Source: Hyaloscypha bicolor E
Taxonomy: Eukaryota > Ascomycota > Leotiomycetes > Helotiales > Hyaloscyphaceae
Length of the DNA: 64,000 nucleotides
Direction: 5' to 3'
Assembly: GCF_002865645.1 (NCBI RefSeq)
Contig: NW_020194517.1
Location: forward strand, 1,054,001-1,118,000
The first letter of the stretch is position 1. Every line of letters starts with the position of its first letter. The translations under genes and the position numbers were made by a program. The notes beneath the pieces were generated by a model. It did no database searches. It had not been told where the DNA came from and saw only the letters and a program-made list of their open reading frames with translations. Positions 11,742-23,425 of this stretch are shown here, in pieces.

Positions 11742-13950
11742 ATGGATCAGAATCTTGATGAGAAAGTAGGTTTGTATCTTTGAATTTAGTCCGGACTTGA
11801 CTGACGAGCTCTTTTCACAGGCGCTGAGAGAATTGGAGCAGGAGTTGCACACAGAGATCGTTCCAGGCACAGAGATCATGATAGATGTTGGAACACATCA
11901 CTTCGTTAAAGCAGGAACTGGAGGGCACTCTGTGCTGGTTCCACAACCCAGCGACGACCCGCACGATCCCCTTGTAAGCTCGCAGGTACCGACAGCCAAG
12001 TCTGATACAGTGCTGATAGAATCTAGAACTGGAGTCCGATGTGGAAAGGCCTTGCAATGATGTGTGCCACTCTGGTGTCGTTCTCTCAAGGAATGGGTCC
12101 TCTGGCACTGGTTTGTCCTTCCCTTTTTTGCTTTGGACCAGCTATTAATCGCCACTTAGGCACCCATGTTTGGCGACTACATGGAAGCTTTCGATTCTGA
12201 TTTGACGGCCGTGGTACAATTCACCGGTGTTGCCATTCTGGTGCTTGGATTTAGTAATTTCATCTGGTATACTTGCTGATCTCAGAGGGAGAGACCATTG
12301 CTGATATCTCTAGGGTGCCAATCCAAACTTGCTGGGGTAGACGCCCTGTGTTAATTGCGTCATCTTTGATCTGCTTCGGCAGCAGCATATGGAGAGCAAA
12401 AGCAAACTCGTACAACAGTTTCATGGGAGCGTGTGTGTGAGTATTGGGACACTGGAGATTGCTGGCCAGATTTGACATTTCGTCCAGGCTCAATGGTATT
12501 GGGGCAGGGCCAGCAGAGACCGCCCAGCCCACTATTATCGCGGGTAAGTCCTCCCTCGTAGGAGCGTTTCAAGAGTCTCTGGGAAATTCTGCTCGCATTG
12601 CCCAGGAGCTCCTGGAACATTTTGCTGGTGAAAAATACCTGAAAGAAGCATGCTGACACCGATTTCTTGGGAATAAGACATCATTTTCCTCCATGACCGC
12701 GGGAAATATCAGACATTGTATTTCGCCTTCTATTTTGGATCCTTGATGGTAAGGACACCCACGATTAGGTTCGAAAAAATGTACACTGTCTGACAAACTG
12801 TAGGTTGGACCCATTATTTCCGGCCCTATGGCACAGCAGTTGGGATGGCGAAGCTTTTGGTGGTTGAACACTGCCCTTCTCGGGTTTGTGGCTGTCTGCT
12901 GCATTTTCCTCTTCCCAGAAACGAAATTCAATCGATCGTTCATGCCATCCAACAGCATGGTCTCATCGTCTCCGCCCTTGAAAGAAGGATCTGCAGAACA
13001 GTTTGAAAGCTTGGCTCAAAACCATGCTGAGACTTCGGCCACGGACCACGCCGATGTTGAAAAGACTGCACCTGTACAGCCACAAGCTCCTGTTGTCGTT
13101 GAAGGGGCTGGGCTCACTCATGCCCACACTCATGAAGATCCATATCTGGGACGAGGAAAGCCGTCAAAATCTCAATGGAAATTCGCTCAACCATACGAGG
13201 GCAACTTCTTCATGGAACTCTGGCTGCCATGGAAGCTCTTCCTGTATCCAATCGTGGAGTTCTCCAGCTTCGTGGTCTCCTGGACCGCATCTTCGTTCTT
13301 GACTTTGAATTTGACCCAGTCGCAAGCCTTTGCTAGTCCGCCTTACAACTTCACATCCACCAAGATCGGCTTCTTCAACTTCGCCATTCTGGTCGGTGCC
13401 TTGATTGGACTTTTCACCGCTGGTCCATTAAGCGATGCCATTGCAGCAAGGCTAACAAAGAGGAATCGAGGCATCAGAGAACCCGAGATGAGATTGGTTA
13501 CCATGATTCCATATGTTATCTTGATGGTCATCGGAAATGTAGTGGTGGCTGTTGGTTATCAGAAGGCCTGGGATTGGAAGGTAGATTGGCTCCATTTTCC
13601 GAGAAAATCCGCTGGGCAATACTGACGACAAACAGGTAATTGTCATTATTGGCTACACTTGCGCCGGAATTCAGGTTGCTGCCCTCCCATCCATCTCGTC
13701 GACATACTCGATCGATTCGTACAAGCCCGTCGCAGGATCAATCTTCGTTGCCATCACAGTCAACAAGAACGTTTGGGGCTACGGATTCTCGAAATTCATC
13801 ACCCCTTGGATTATCAAGAGTGGATACATCCCTCCTATTATGACGAACATGAGTTTGATTCTTCTCTTCTGTTTGTCGGGGATCATTTTTTGGTTTTATG
13901 GAAAGACGTTCAGAAAGTGGACTAGGAATTCAAAGGTACATAGCATGTAA
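11742..13950 (+). CDS. Major facilitator transporter, DHA1 type (12 membrane segments), nine exons
   Basis: A proton-driven drug or metabolite antiporter of the plasma membrane by family. Exons are 11742-11765, 11821-11973, 12027-12110, 12160-12266, 12314-12436, 12488-12543, 12678-12748, 12804-13580 and 13636-13950. They join in frame into about 569 residues. The join gives the family features in order: an N-terminal cytosolic tail with VLVPQPSDDPHDPLNWS, GMGPLALAPMF in helix 1, the helix 2-3 loop WGRRPVL, NGIGAGPAE in helix 5 (motif C), LHDRGK, and FPETKF after helix 6. The central loop is long and poor in order, with HAHTHED; six more helices follow. Substrate is not deducible. It is intact despite its many introns. 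Confidence 0.85.
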
Positions 13951-15845
13951 ACGTGGACATGGACGGGGATCGAAAGATACGGAATTGAATGAACATATCG
14001 TAACGTAGTTGTAAACAATGAACCAAATACTATGCGTACACTTCTCAAAGGTCTCGCTTGAGGGCCCAAATCCCAAGCAAACGGAAGCCTTTTCGAACAT
14101 TTGATACCTGGTTTTGATTTTGTTCAGGGTATTCATTGATCTAAGGCCGGTGTTCAAATAGCTTTCAAACGCGAGATAAGACTCTGAAAGATTGTCTGGA
14201 ACATCTTGAGGTTCGATACTTGGAGAGCTTGGAAGCGAGTTTCCTCAATGTTTGTGCTAAAATAGTATAATGTTTAGCCGTGATCATGGTCGAACCCACA
14301 CATTCAAATGATCAGCCGATGATCAATTCATTAGCAAATAGGTCGCCACGGTCCGGAATATTGGGCACTTCTAGTTATCACAAAGTTCCGGAAGAGGTCC
14401 CCCTTCTTAGAGAATGCCCGTCGAACGTACGATATCTTCCCGAAAACGGTCCATATACTTCAGTAACGCCATCTGCTAAGTGCCCAGAACGTCTGCAGCC
14501 TCCGATCCGGGGCAGGTTCGTGATGTTGTATTATTAACAACTTGCTATCGCAGCTGACTTGCAGGTCGTCGTCGAGAACCAGTACAATAATCTCCTTCAG
14601 ATGCTGGCACACCACTGGTTCTCCACCAGCTCCCGGGTACGTTCAGAAGGCTCGCCGAGTAAGAACCCCGCGTTGAGGTCTATTGAGCGGAGCGACTACC
14701 ATATCGTCGTAACGCCAGAAGTCCGATTTGGATAGAAAATTCGAGGCGGGGTAGGTGCCGTATCCCTTCGTCCGGTGAGACATGCCGTACGGAGGTGAGA
14801 AATTGACGAGAGTGGTTTGGCGCTAGCCGCATTTAGATAGGGGATGCTGTACCGAGATCATGTGACTGCACACGAGAATGAAGCTATTCGCGTGAGAAAA
14901 TCAACTGAGCCACGCCGCCTTGCTAGCGTGGACTATGTCTCACCGGACGAAGGGATAATGTGCTGTTGACACACAGTACAATAAGAATTCTTGAGTGAAA
15001 TACATGGTGTCATGCTCACACTCGAAGTACATCGAAGTCCGTAGAGGATTCCTTTGCTAAATTTTCCTTCTTATAGTCGAATCGTAAAGCAACATTCCGA
15101 GATTCGCGGCAAGTCCAAAGTAGAGGAGGAGTGGTCCTTGATCAAAGGTGTGCGATTTCTTGTCTTCGAGGATTGAGTGTTTTTCCGCCTTCAGCATGTC
15201 CGGCCCACGTAGCCCAAATGTAAATAAAACTCTTCCGAATGTACCTTGACGATCCGAGGACCGCATCCAGCAAAGTCCCGTATTCTAGTCTGGAGTATGG
15301 AGGTTTGGAACTTAGTACTGAGGCCGTTGAACGGTGGACGAGAGTCTTGCTGGGAGACAACACAATAAACTAAAGAGATTCGGATAGTAAAGTAGAATCC
15401 GTTAGAAAATACTGAACTCACTTGAGTGGGGTTGCGGAAAGTAGGTGAACTGGAAGGACGATTCAGTTCAAATAGACAAGTTAGTTCTCTATTAATAATC
15501 CGCAGCCTGCTCTACCCTACCGGTCTTGAGAAGAGTTATCACGACCCGGGGCTGAAGACCTGGTCTGGTAAACAGCTCTTTTGGGTGTGTATGTAAACGT
15601 CTAAAGAGGGAAGAAGGAGGGGGGAGCTCGAGCTAAGTACAGGGTGCCACGCTAGGGTCAGGTCATGTGACGCTGACGTCACAACAAGAGTTCTAATCTA
15701 TCACATTTCCGTCCAAGAGAACTCCACTTTGATATCCCGCCTCTCTCAATTTTAAATATCAAATGTAACCCCATAAGATACAACTCTAAACATCGCTGAC
15801 AATTGGTATCATAAAATCTAGAAATGCAAGTCCAGAAGGCAGAGT
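13951..15845. other. Intergenic, 1.9 kb, containing a MITE
   Basis: The stretch between the two transporters (tail to tail). Apart from the inverted-repeat element at 14761-14957, I see no gene; small frames at 14280-14537 and 15057-15421 lack motifs and are not supported. Confidence 0.5.
14761..14957. mobile_element. MITE with perfect 21-bp terminal inverted repeats and TA target duplication
   Basis: TCCCTTCGTCCGGTGAGACAT at 14763-14783 has its exact reverse complement at 14935-14955. Each end is bordered by TA, so the symmetry covers 23 bases (14761-14783 and 14935-14957). The mirror stops abruptly on both the inner and the outer side, as expected of true element ends. The 151-base interior has no reading frame. 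TA duplication and terminal repeats point to a non-autonomous Tc1/mariner-superfamily element moved in trans. Perfect ends suggest a fairly recent insertion. Confidence 0.75.
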
Positions 15846-17671
15846 CTAAGCAGCACCACCCATCTGCACTTTCCCTTTCAAGTTCTTCCACGGGCTCAAT
15901 GGTGAAACTAACACCGAGATGCCCGCAGCTGCAATAGCAATTGCATACGCGACCTTGAGACCATCCATATAAGCCTGAATGATACCCGGTACATCACTGG
16001 CAGCGAAAGTAGCTCTGATTTGAGTAACTCCCACAGCCACCACAGACGCAGCGTCAACACCTGGAGCAGTGGTCGGCAGTTTTCCAATGAGGGTGTTGGT
16101 GAAGGCGACTTCACCAGCAGAGACGAAGAATGCGCCTCCGATGGTTTGGCAGAATAGGATCATAGCGGTGACTGAAGACAGATCTGCAGGGCCGACAGTG
16201 GCCTGGGCAGCAATGATGGGAATTTGGAGCGCGAGACCGATGCCCAAACCAGTGATGATTTGGTAGCCGATCCAGTGTCCGGAACCGGACGTTGTGTTGA
16301 GTGTGTAGAGGAGTCCCGCGCCAATTGTGCTCAACACACTCCCCACAACCATGTAGGGAACGAAGTGGCCGTATGCAGAGATCAGACCCCCACTGAGGAT
16401 AGTGGCTAGTGTGCAACCCAGGATGAGTGGGAGGTTCCTTACGCCAGATTGGGATGCGCTGACACCACTTACCACTTGAAAGTAAATGGGTAAGTAGTAC
16501 AGGAAGAGGAAGAAAGCGCCGGCCAGGAAGAAGATGAAGATCATGCTGACCAATATCGTGCGGTCTTTGGCGATGCGGCCTACGATCATGGCTCGCTCTC
16601 CGGAGTACCATTCAATGGCGACGAAGAGGGCGAGGATTAGGACGAATCCGACGAGAGTCCCGATGACTGAGGGCGAGTTCCAGGGTTTGGACTGTCCTCC
16701 CCATTGAAGAGCCAAGATGTAGCAGATGATAGCAGCCATGATCACGAATGTGCCCGGAAGATCCATCTGCAAGAGTTTCTCTTTAAATGTTGCCTTTGCG
16801 GGGACGGCCTGCGGCGGAGTGCTGAAGAAGAACAGGATGATTGCAGCAGAGATACCTCCGATTGGTAGGTTGATGTAAAAACACCACCTCCATGATACCT
16901 TCTCTGCGAAAACTCCTCCTAGGAGAGGCCCGATGACAGATGCGATTCCATAAGCAGCACCCATCAGACCTGTAAACGCGGCCCTGCTATTCGGTTTGGC
17001 GGTGAAGGCAATAATGGTGTAGGCTCCCGATGCGATACCCGCACCACCAAGACCTGCAATTGCTCGCCCAACAATTAGGGCTGTGGAGTTTGGAGCAACC
17101 CCTGGAGTCTGTCAGCTTATCTCTTTGGCTATGCAGGGTTCGGGTCGAAGTCGGTGCCGACTCGAATCGGACTCACCACAAATAAGACTGCCAATCTCAA
17201 AGACGAAAATTGAGGTCAAGAACGTGATCTTCAGAGGGAAGTACTTGTAGCCTTTGCCCCAGGTCGATTGGAACGCTCCTACAGTCAGGAAGAAGGCTGA
17301 TCCGTACCAACCAACAAGATCAAGACCTTGGAATTCATCCGTGATTTTGGGGATAGCTGTAGCCACAATCGTCATATCAAGAGACACCTGTATCAATCTA
17401 TCAGTCCTGTTCGGGTAGTATTCAATGGGTAACTTACGAGGAAGATACTGAGCAAAAGCGCAATGACTATGAAGGCGAGACGCAGGCCCTCAGGATATTG
17501 TCCCTCGACCTCTTCTTCAGGTGAAGCGCCGTTTGTGATAGAGCCATTCTCCTGGTCTGTAGTGTCGCCTAGGTCCGTCTTGGACTCCTTCTCGAATGAT
17601 AGGCGAGGGGAAGGGGTTGCAGTTCTCCCAACCTCCTTATCACCAGCCAAGGTTATTGATCTGGAATCCAT
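15846..17671 (-). CDS. Major facilitator multidrug transporter, DHA2 type (14 membrane segments)
   Basis: A proton-coupled efflux pump of the plasma membrane by family, often for toxic compounds or secondary metabolites. Exons 17671-17438, 17387-17177 and 17101-15846 join in frame into about 566 residues. The N-terminal 55 residues are polar; helix 1 follows, then the DHA2 signature [15 protein letters not shown] in helix 1 and its loop, W-YGSAFFLT, the [13 protein letters not shown] motif, and GPLLGGVF with [10 protein letters not shown], typical of motif C in 14-helix pumps. The chosen start is the ATG at 17671; a GTG a few codons upstream is not credible. It faces away from the neighbouring CsbD-like gene across a long upstream region, where promoter motifs lie. 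No secondary-metabolite synthase is in the window. Confidence 0.88.
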
Positions 17672-17787
17672 ATTGAAGTCTGATAGCACAATGCACTAAA
17701 AGAGGTGAAGTGAAAGGTGACAAATCAAAGCACTTGAATTGAACTGTGGCTTGAAATTCACACTTGGACAAAGGGAAGGGTAAGCAC

Positions 17788-17797
17788 TTATATAAAA
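17788..17797 (-). promoter_or_regulatory. TATA box of the DHA2 transporter
   Basis: TATATAA is read on the minus strand about 120 bases upstream of the ATG at 17671, a plausible distance for a fungal core promoter with a short leader. Motif match only. Confidence 0.45.
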
Positions 17798-20060
17798 GTC
17801 TATTTGATTGATATCCCAATGACCTGGTTATGGCCAGGCGATTGATCTCCATTGCTTACCTGAGCCTAAGGCGAAAAGTGGTCCGCGATATCACGTCGTT
17901 CGTTTGAGGCACGAATCTGAGCCTATCAAAGGGCTGGCGTGCTAGGCAGAGAGGAGATAAAACTGCTTAGTTCCATCTCCTCCGCCGTGTGAATTTTGAG
18001 GCCGTGTGGCTGTCAGACCGTATCAAAGCTTGCCGCTCATGCGAAAACATAATTTGCGGCAATAGAATGCAACTTGTTTAACCAGAAGGGGAGAAAATGC
18101 TGTGCAAAAGACCCTGCAGACCCAAGAATTGTGGGGTTTGCAACTCGGTGACCAGCACGTCAGCTTCTTCCGCCGTGCGCGGTCACTCGTAGTCAAAGTG
18201 ATGGTGGATGAGTCGACGTGAGTGTTTTGTTAGCCTCAAGTGCGGGAAGATGGCATTCGGCCACGCACGGCGGTCGAAGAGATCGCCAGTGTGAAGCGAG
18301 AAGGAGGATCCAACGGCCCTAAGCGGACACAAGCGGCCGCATGTCTCAAAGCCGGAGATAAATAACAAGAAAAACGTGCTTTGCGAGATGAATCATGAAT
18401 GTATACGATATGCCTAATTGTCGAGAAGATTTTGTCAGTGAACTGTGAATCAAGGCGACGTGTGTGAAGGAGAAGAGAAGGCTGGCAATGCTACGATTTG
18501 ATCGAGAAGTTCGAGGTAAATCACATGACCATCCCTCGTCCAGCCCCTGATTCCGTCGTCCCCTTCAAGGCTTCAAGCAGTATCTCCCTTCTCGCAATAT
18601 GCTCCACTTATAATGAGAACAGGTACTGGGCGGAGGAGAGTCCGCCGCGTGGCGGACATGGGAGAAGTTTTTCCACTCGAGCACCACGCTCGCAGCGTCC
18701 GCCGGAAGTCACCAAAGTCATCACCCCTTTCCTCATCCATTCAAATGCAATTTCTAGAACAATTTGTTTGATGCGAGCACTCTGCACTGGCCAGATAGCG
18801 CTCGAGCATTTCAGAAAAGCAAATGGAACTGTTGCACGTCTGCTCGTTCGTTTAGCCAATTGTTTTCATCCTTTCGGAAGTCCGCAGGGGAAGGGGTCGG
18901 ATGAAAAGTGCTGCACTCCACTTCCTCTCCCATTTGGAACTTTGGAACGAGCTCTACCCTTTCTGTTGAATCTGTTGAATATCGTACCGTTTGTCCGAGT
19001 TTCGTTGGGATCTTAAAATCAGCAAAGTGATTGTGTTTTTCATCGCGGGTTGAAAACACCACTGGACCGCCGTGATTTATATGGAAGGAATCAAGACGGA
19101 CGGCCTTCTCAAAATTTTAGCTGCATATCACGCTCGCTTGCTGAACTTTAAGGGACGTTGAATTGTTAAGTCACAATATTTTCAATGTCTCGTTGAAGCT
19201 AACACTAGCCGTTCATCTTGCCAGGAATTGAAGTGGACGGCTTCTCAGGCTTCGTTCTATACCACGCTAGCTGCCCGACCCTCCACCGACATTGCAAATT
19301 CTCGAGTCATTGCCGAATCCTAAAACGAATTCTCCTCAAAGCTTTGTTGTACATCGACTCCATGTCCTAAAGTATTTTCGTACATTGGGTTTCGTCTGGA
19401 CATCTCCGGAGAGCATGAAAACCTTCTCAGATTTGCAATGATCCGATCTCCGTTCGAGAGTAAATCTCAACTCCGGAGTTTTGTTTATTCAATGTCCGAG
19501 ATTCCGCTGCACCATTCAAAGTCCGCGAGGACAGAGAAATGCAATTTTTCAACGAAATGAGCATTCAATGACTTCAAAATCAACACTCAAGAGGCCGAAT
19601 CTTGCACTGAAATCATCTATCAATCAGTTCCGCGGATCTCCAAGAGGAAGAGTGGTTCCACAAAATCGATTTTACAACAACCAGGACTAGCAGGCGGCGA
19701 AGCCATACTTGAATTGCGCTGACAAAAGTAATGGATTCAACAAGCAGAAGGTAATTGGAATGAGCATTGTCATGGACAGTGCTAACGATGAACAGCTACA
19801 AGATACAAAATATTTCACAGCTCTTTCAATGTCAGGAATATCATCTCAGGCCACGGTTTCAGAGTCTCAGAAGAACAGAAAAGATACAAGGTGTTCGCAA
19901 AGAGGGGGTATTTTATTGTGGTACTAAACTACCACGAAAACAAAATCACGCAAACCCTTCCCGCTGGTACCGTTCCCATTTCCCATCCCGATTCATGATC
20001 CACGCACGTCATACTATCATACACTCCCCAAAGGTATCTCCTCCTCATCCTTCCCCGAAC
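17798..20060. other. Intergenic, 2.3 kb, no confident gene
   Basis: Upstream region of the DHA2 transporter and downstream region of the CsbD-like gene. A 172-codon + strand frame at 18498-19016 lacks recognisable motifs or splice support. A 10-base inverted repeat, CCGCCGTGCG (18170-18179) and CGCACGGCGG (18264-18273), lies about 500-600 bases upstream of the transporter start. Confidence 0.45.
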
Positions 20061-20741
20061 CTAAGAGTTCTGCTTTTGAATATCAGCCTCAGCACCCCGC
20101 TGTTGAGTCTTGCCAATATCATGCTGCTCCTGAGCCTTCAGTTGTGCGTCACGGTCGCCGGTAATGCCTGCAACGACACCTTGGACGGCACCGGTGGCAC
20201 GGTTGGCGATGCCTGAGCTGAAGTCGTTGAGTTGACCTTGGGCTTCTTGGCCTTTGCCTTCGGCGTTTTGTTGGGCACCAGCTCGCTTGAGGTCCTGTTG
20301 ATGAATACGTCAAAATCAATACTTATCAAACGATACTATTTTGCAATGACTTGCGAGGCTAAGTGGGAGAGGAGGGGAAAAGGAACATACCTCGGAGCCA
20401 ACAAGTCCACCAAGAGCCTCCTTCGCAGATCCAATCGTTTGGTTCCATGAACCATTGGAGCGGTTGGGATCGTCCTTGGTTATGGCGCCAGAGGAGGAAG
20501 CAGAGTAGCTGCCGATCTTGGCAGTTGCGTGGGAGGCGTCGTTCTCCAGTTCAGCCTTGGACTTTTTGGCCTCGCCGGCGTTCTGTGTTATATTAGTTTC
20601 TGGCGATGATGTTGGGAAAAGGGAGGCAGATGAGCATACCTGGTCAGAGGTGTTGCCAGTCAAACTGCCAATGGCAGATTGAACTGCACCGGTGGCAGAG
20701 TCGATGTACGACTGGACAGTGGAAGTGTTCTTATCAGACAT
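20061..20741 (-). CDS. CsbD-like / cruciform-DNA-binding stress protein
   Basis: Encodes a small hydrophilic protein of about 175 residues from exons 20741-20640, 20582-20391 and 20294-20061, all in frame. It is rich in Ala, Gly, Ser, Gln and Asn, has no membrane segment, and repeats a TGAVQ..(I/V).(S/G)(L/I)TG-type module at each end (SATGAVQSAIGSLTGN near residue 16, RATGAVQGVVAGITGD near the C-terminus). This is the pattern of the fungal CsbD family, to which the Ustilago Hmp1-type mismatch and cruciform DNA-binding proteins belong; bacterial members are general stress proteins. The fungal role is not settled. A TATA box lies about 110 bases upstream, which fits an inducible gene. Confidence 0.75.
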
Positions 20742-20848
20742 GATTGTAGTTGTGTGTTGTTTGGTTTTGATGTGGTTGATTGATTTCTGTTCGGGTTGAA
20801 TGTGTGGATGGTTTGAGGAGGAAGAGTTCTTGAGGCATCGAAGGATCC

Positions 20849-20857
20849 TTATATATC
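20849..20857 (-). promoter_or_regulatory. TATA box of the CsbD-like gene
   Basis: GATATATAAGG on the minus strand lies about 110 bases upstream of the ATG at 20741. Motif and spacing only. Confidence 0.45.
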
Positions 20858-21280
20858 AGTTGAGTGCCTTCCGTTTGTCGTGAATCTTGGCCCAGCCTCG
20901 ATTTCGCGATTTGCCATGCGGGGATATGACATCATTTGAGAGCTCAGCCTTGCGTTGCACTTTCTCTCATTGGCTCCTCAGAGCGCCATTACCCCGCATC
21001 CCTGTAGAACGGTACCCACATGGCCTCATTAAGTCGACGTGCGTCATATCAGATGCTGAAAAGTTTCACTTTCGCAACTTCCGTTTTGTTCTTCTCTGTT
21101 GACCATACTTTTTTTGTATGGCGTGACTTGCGGGAATTACATGTGAACAAAGGTATCTCTCTTCCTTGGAAAATGTCTGGTCTGGATTAAATAAACTCTA
21201 TTCATGGGTATTCTATCGCCTGCTGATGCTACTAGGTTCCTATTCAAATGCCCAACCAGAACGCCCATCAATCAATGCCT
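20858..21280. other. Intergenic, no gene recognised
   Basis: Upstream region of the CsbD-like gene and 3' flank of the oxysterol-binding protein gene. Short frames here have no motif support. Confidence 0.5.
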
Positions 21281-22680
21281 TTATTCGTCCTTCATATCTA
21301 AAAGAATCCCTCCAACTCCAGAATCAAACCTCGTTCTTGTGGGGCTCTTGATGCCATTTCGCAAGCTGTCTTGGATCCCTCTGTACTTCTTCTCATCCCA
21401 AATCCAGACCCCGTGATGACTATCCATCTCCCCTCTCATGGAAGTCTCCCCTTTCATGCCCTCAGCTAACCTCTCTGCAACTTGGTCTTCCTTGGCTCTT
21501 GAAAAGTATCTCCTGGGGAATTCTCTTCCTTCGGCCTTCTCTCTTTTCCTCATTCCTCTTTGCTCATTCTCGATTTTGGTCTTCTCATGGCCAACTGCGA
21601 AGATATCCCCTCTATAAATAGCATTCGCAACGTGTTGCCATGCCCTCCTCGATTCCAAGGGATGTTGGTGTTCCAGTGGGGCAACTTGTAAGGGCGTCCG
21701 AGGAACGGTATCGATGTCAAACTTCTCAACCAATTCTTGAGTGTCGCATTTCTTGATGGAAAATTCTCCGTTCCATTGTCCCTCCGCAACATATAAAGGC
21801 TCGTTCTCGTGATCGTCATGGAACATCTTCGCAACGAACGAGTTTCGCTTTCCACTGACCCATCCCTTACAAATATAGTCTATCTGACAGGTGTAACCAG
21901 AAGAGCTTCGTATATATGTGGTGCCGCTGAGCTCAGGGGAAAGAGAGCCTGTCATGATTCCTTCAACGTGTATTTTCGGCATAGTTATTAAGTAGTCTTC
22001 ATCGTATTTGTCGAGATGGAGGAGCGAGTAGCCTTTTCGATCGATGTGTACAGTTCCGCTGAAATAAACTTTTGGAGCAACATGGCCTTGCAGCTGTGGA
22101 TAACATTAGCATTACGCTGCGGTTTTTTTATTAAAAAAAAAGCGAAGCGTACCCTAACTCCATGCTTATCATTCCAGATATTGCACGCTGTTGCCGGCGG
22201 ATGATGGCTAACTTGTTCTGCGACCAGATTTGTAGTCCCAGCCTCGTCTTCCCATTTCCCAATAAAAAGTTCTCCTAGGAAAGGGTTCAACGGTTTCATT
22301 TTCTTTCTCTTCCCATTGTCATCTTTGTTACTGTGTTGTTGCTTGAGCGTGCTCAAAAACCATTTCAAGACCAACAGAGCTCTTTTCTCTGGATTGGGTT
22401 CGCTGGCTGGGGCAACAAAAAGACTCGGATGCTCAGCCCAGTAGGCCGAATACTCGACAATGGATTGCGGGGATAAGAGGAATGGCGGGGCAGTCAGCGA
22501 TGCGAGGTCGCCTTTGAAAGTTGCTAACGACTATGAACGATTAGTGCCAATTCTCGTCCCAACTGAGCGCCAGCATTGCGCTTTGCTGTTGCGAGGAATA
22601 GGGGCACGTACCTTGATAAACGAAAAGAACGCGCTCTTGTGCTGGGGAGCCAGCTTCTCAGATTCGCACTTAGTAGACAT
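21281..22680 (-). CDS. kes1: Oxysterol-binding protein, Osh4/Kes1 type
   Basis: A soluble lipid exchanger that by family carries sterol and phosphatidylinositol 4-phosphate between membranes and restrains Golgi secretion. Exons 22680-22612, 22530-22153 and 22093-21281 join into about 419 residues, close to the yeast short Osh proteins (434). Visible family features are the N-terminal lid (LATFKGDLASLTAPPFLLSP), NPFLGELF, the fingerprint EQVSHHPP used for phosphoinositide binding, and a downstream GWVSGKRNSF stretch. There is no PH domain or ankyrin repeat, so it is a short-form member. The start is the ATG at 22680, reached through a 23-codon first exon. A 233-codon frame beginning at 21982 is only the 3' part of exon 3. 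Confidence 0.9.
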
Positions 22681-23425
22681 GACTCGGGTAATCTATCTCT
22701 GGCGGCTATCTCTTCCAACAAGAAAGGAGAGAAGATGTAAATATAAGGAATTGGGGAGGAAAGCAACGGCTGTTGCGGTGAAAGAAGTTCCTGAGATACA
22801 CCCACCTATCTTGTGACAATACTAATTTGGAATTGGGGGCAATTGGGTGGTGGCTGATACGCAGCGGATACGTCGTGCTCCGTCTGAACTGAACCTCTGA
22901 GACGTGGGATGCTTCATCGCTAGATGCAGGTGAGCGCATTTCTGCAGGGCAAACGGCAGCGGCATGTGAAAGGGACGTTGTGGCGTCGGATAAAAGTGGG
23001 TGGTCACGTGTGCAGATTTTCCTCATTCGGGGCTTGCTTGGCTGGGAGGTTGAATCATTGCCTCCCGCACTTGCGGTCTTGATCTTTTGTCACAGAGACA
23101 GGGGGGAGGTTTGTAAAGCATTGGCGGGATTCTTCGCTAGCATTCCAAATGAGTGGCGTCGTCGACGCCTGCGCCTCCCGGGAATGTTTCATTCCGAGTG
23201 AAACACGAACAAGCATCGGGATGTTTGCAAGCGCCAAATGACCCAAGTTTCACGATGGAATGAAGATTTGTCTTACGGACGTACAAATATCCAGTCATAA
23301 TCATTATGAATTCAAAAACTAGCTGCTTAGTGACAGCCTTGGGTATCATGTTACAAAATCTAAGCCAGGGTCTCCAAGCGGAAATCATCAAGCCGACGCC
23401 GAGAATACCGAACGTGTCCATACTT
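22681..23425. other. Intergenic, 0.75 kb, no gene recognised
   Basis: Promoter side of the oxysterol-binding gene and 3' flank of the next gene. A 94-codon minus frame at 23137-23421 begins with a hydrophobic stretch but has no family features. Confidence 0.45.

Noticed and set aside
12569..12958. 129-codon minus-strand frame
   Set aside because: Antisense shadow of the DHA1 transporter, whose exons and introns account for the sequence.
18498..19016. 172-codon + strand frame
   Set aside because: No recognisable domain, biased composition and no splice support; its position in a promoter region makes a chance frame more likely.
23137..23421. 94-codon minus frame with a hydrophobic start
   Set aside because: Begins just after the stop of the neighbouring gene and changes character half-way; no family signal.
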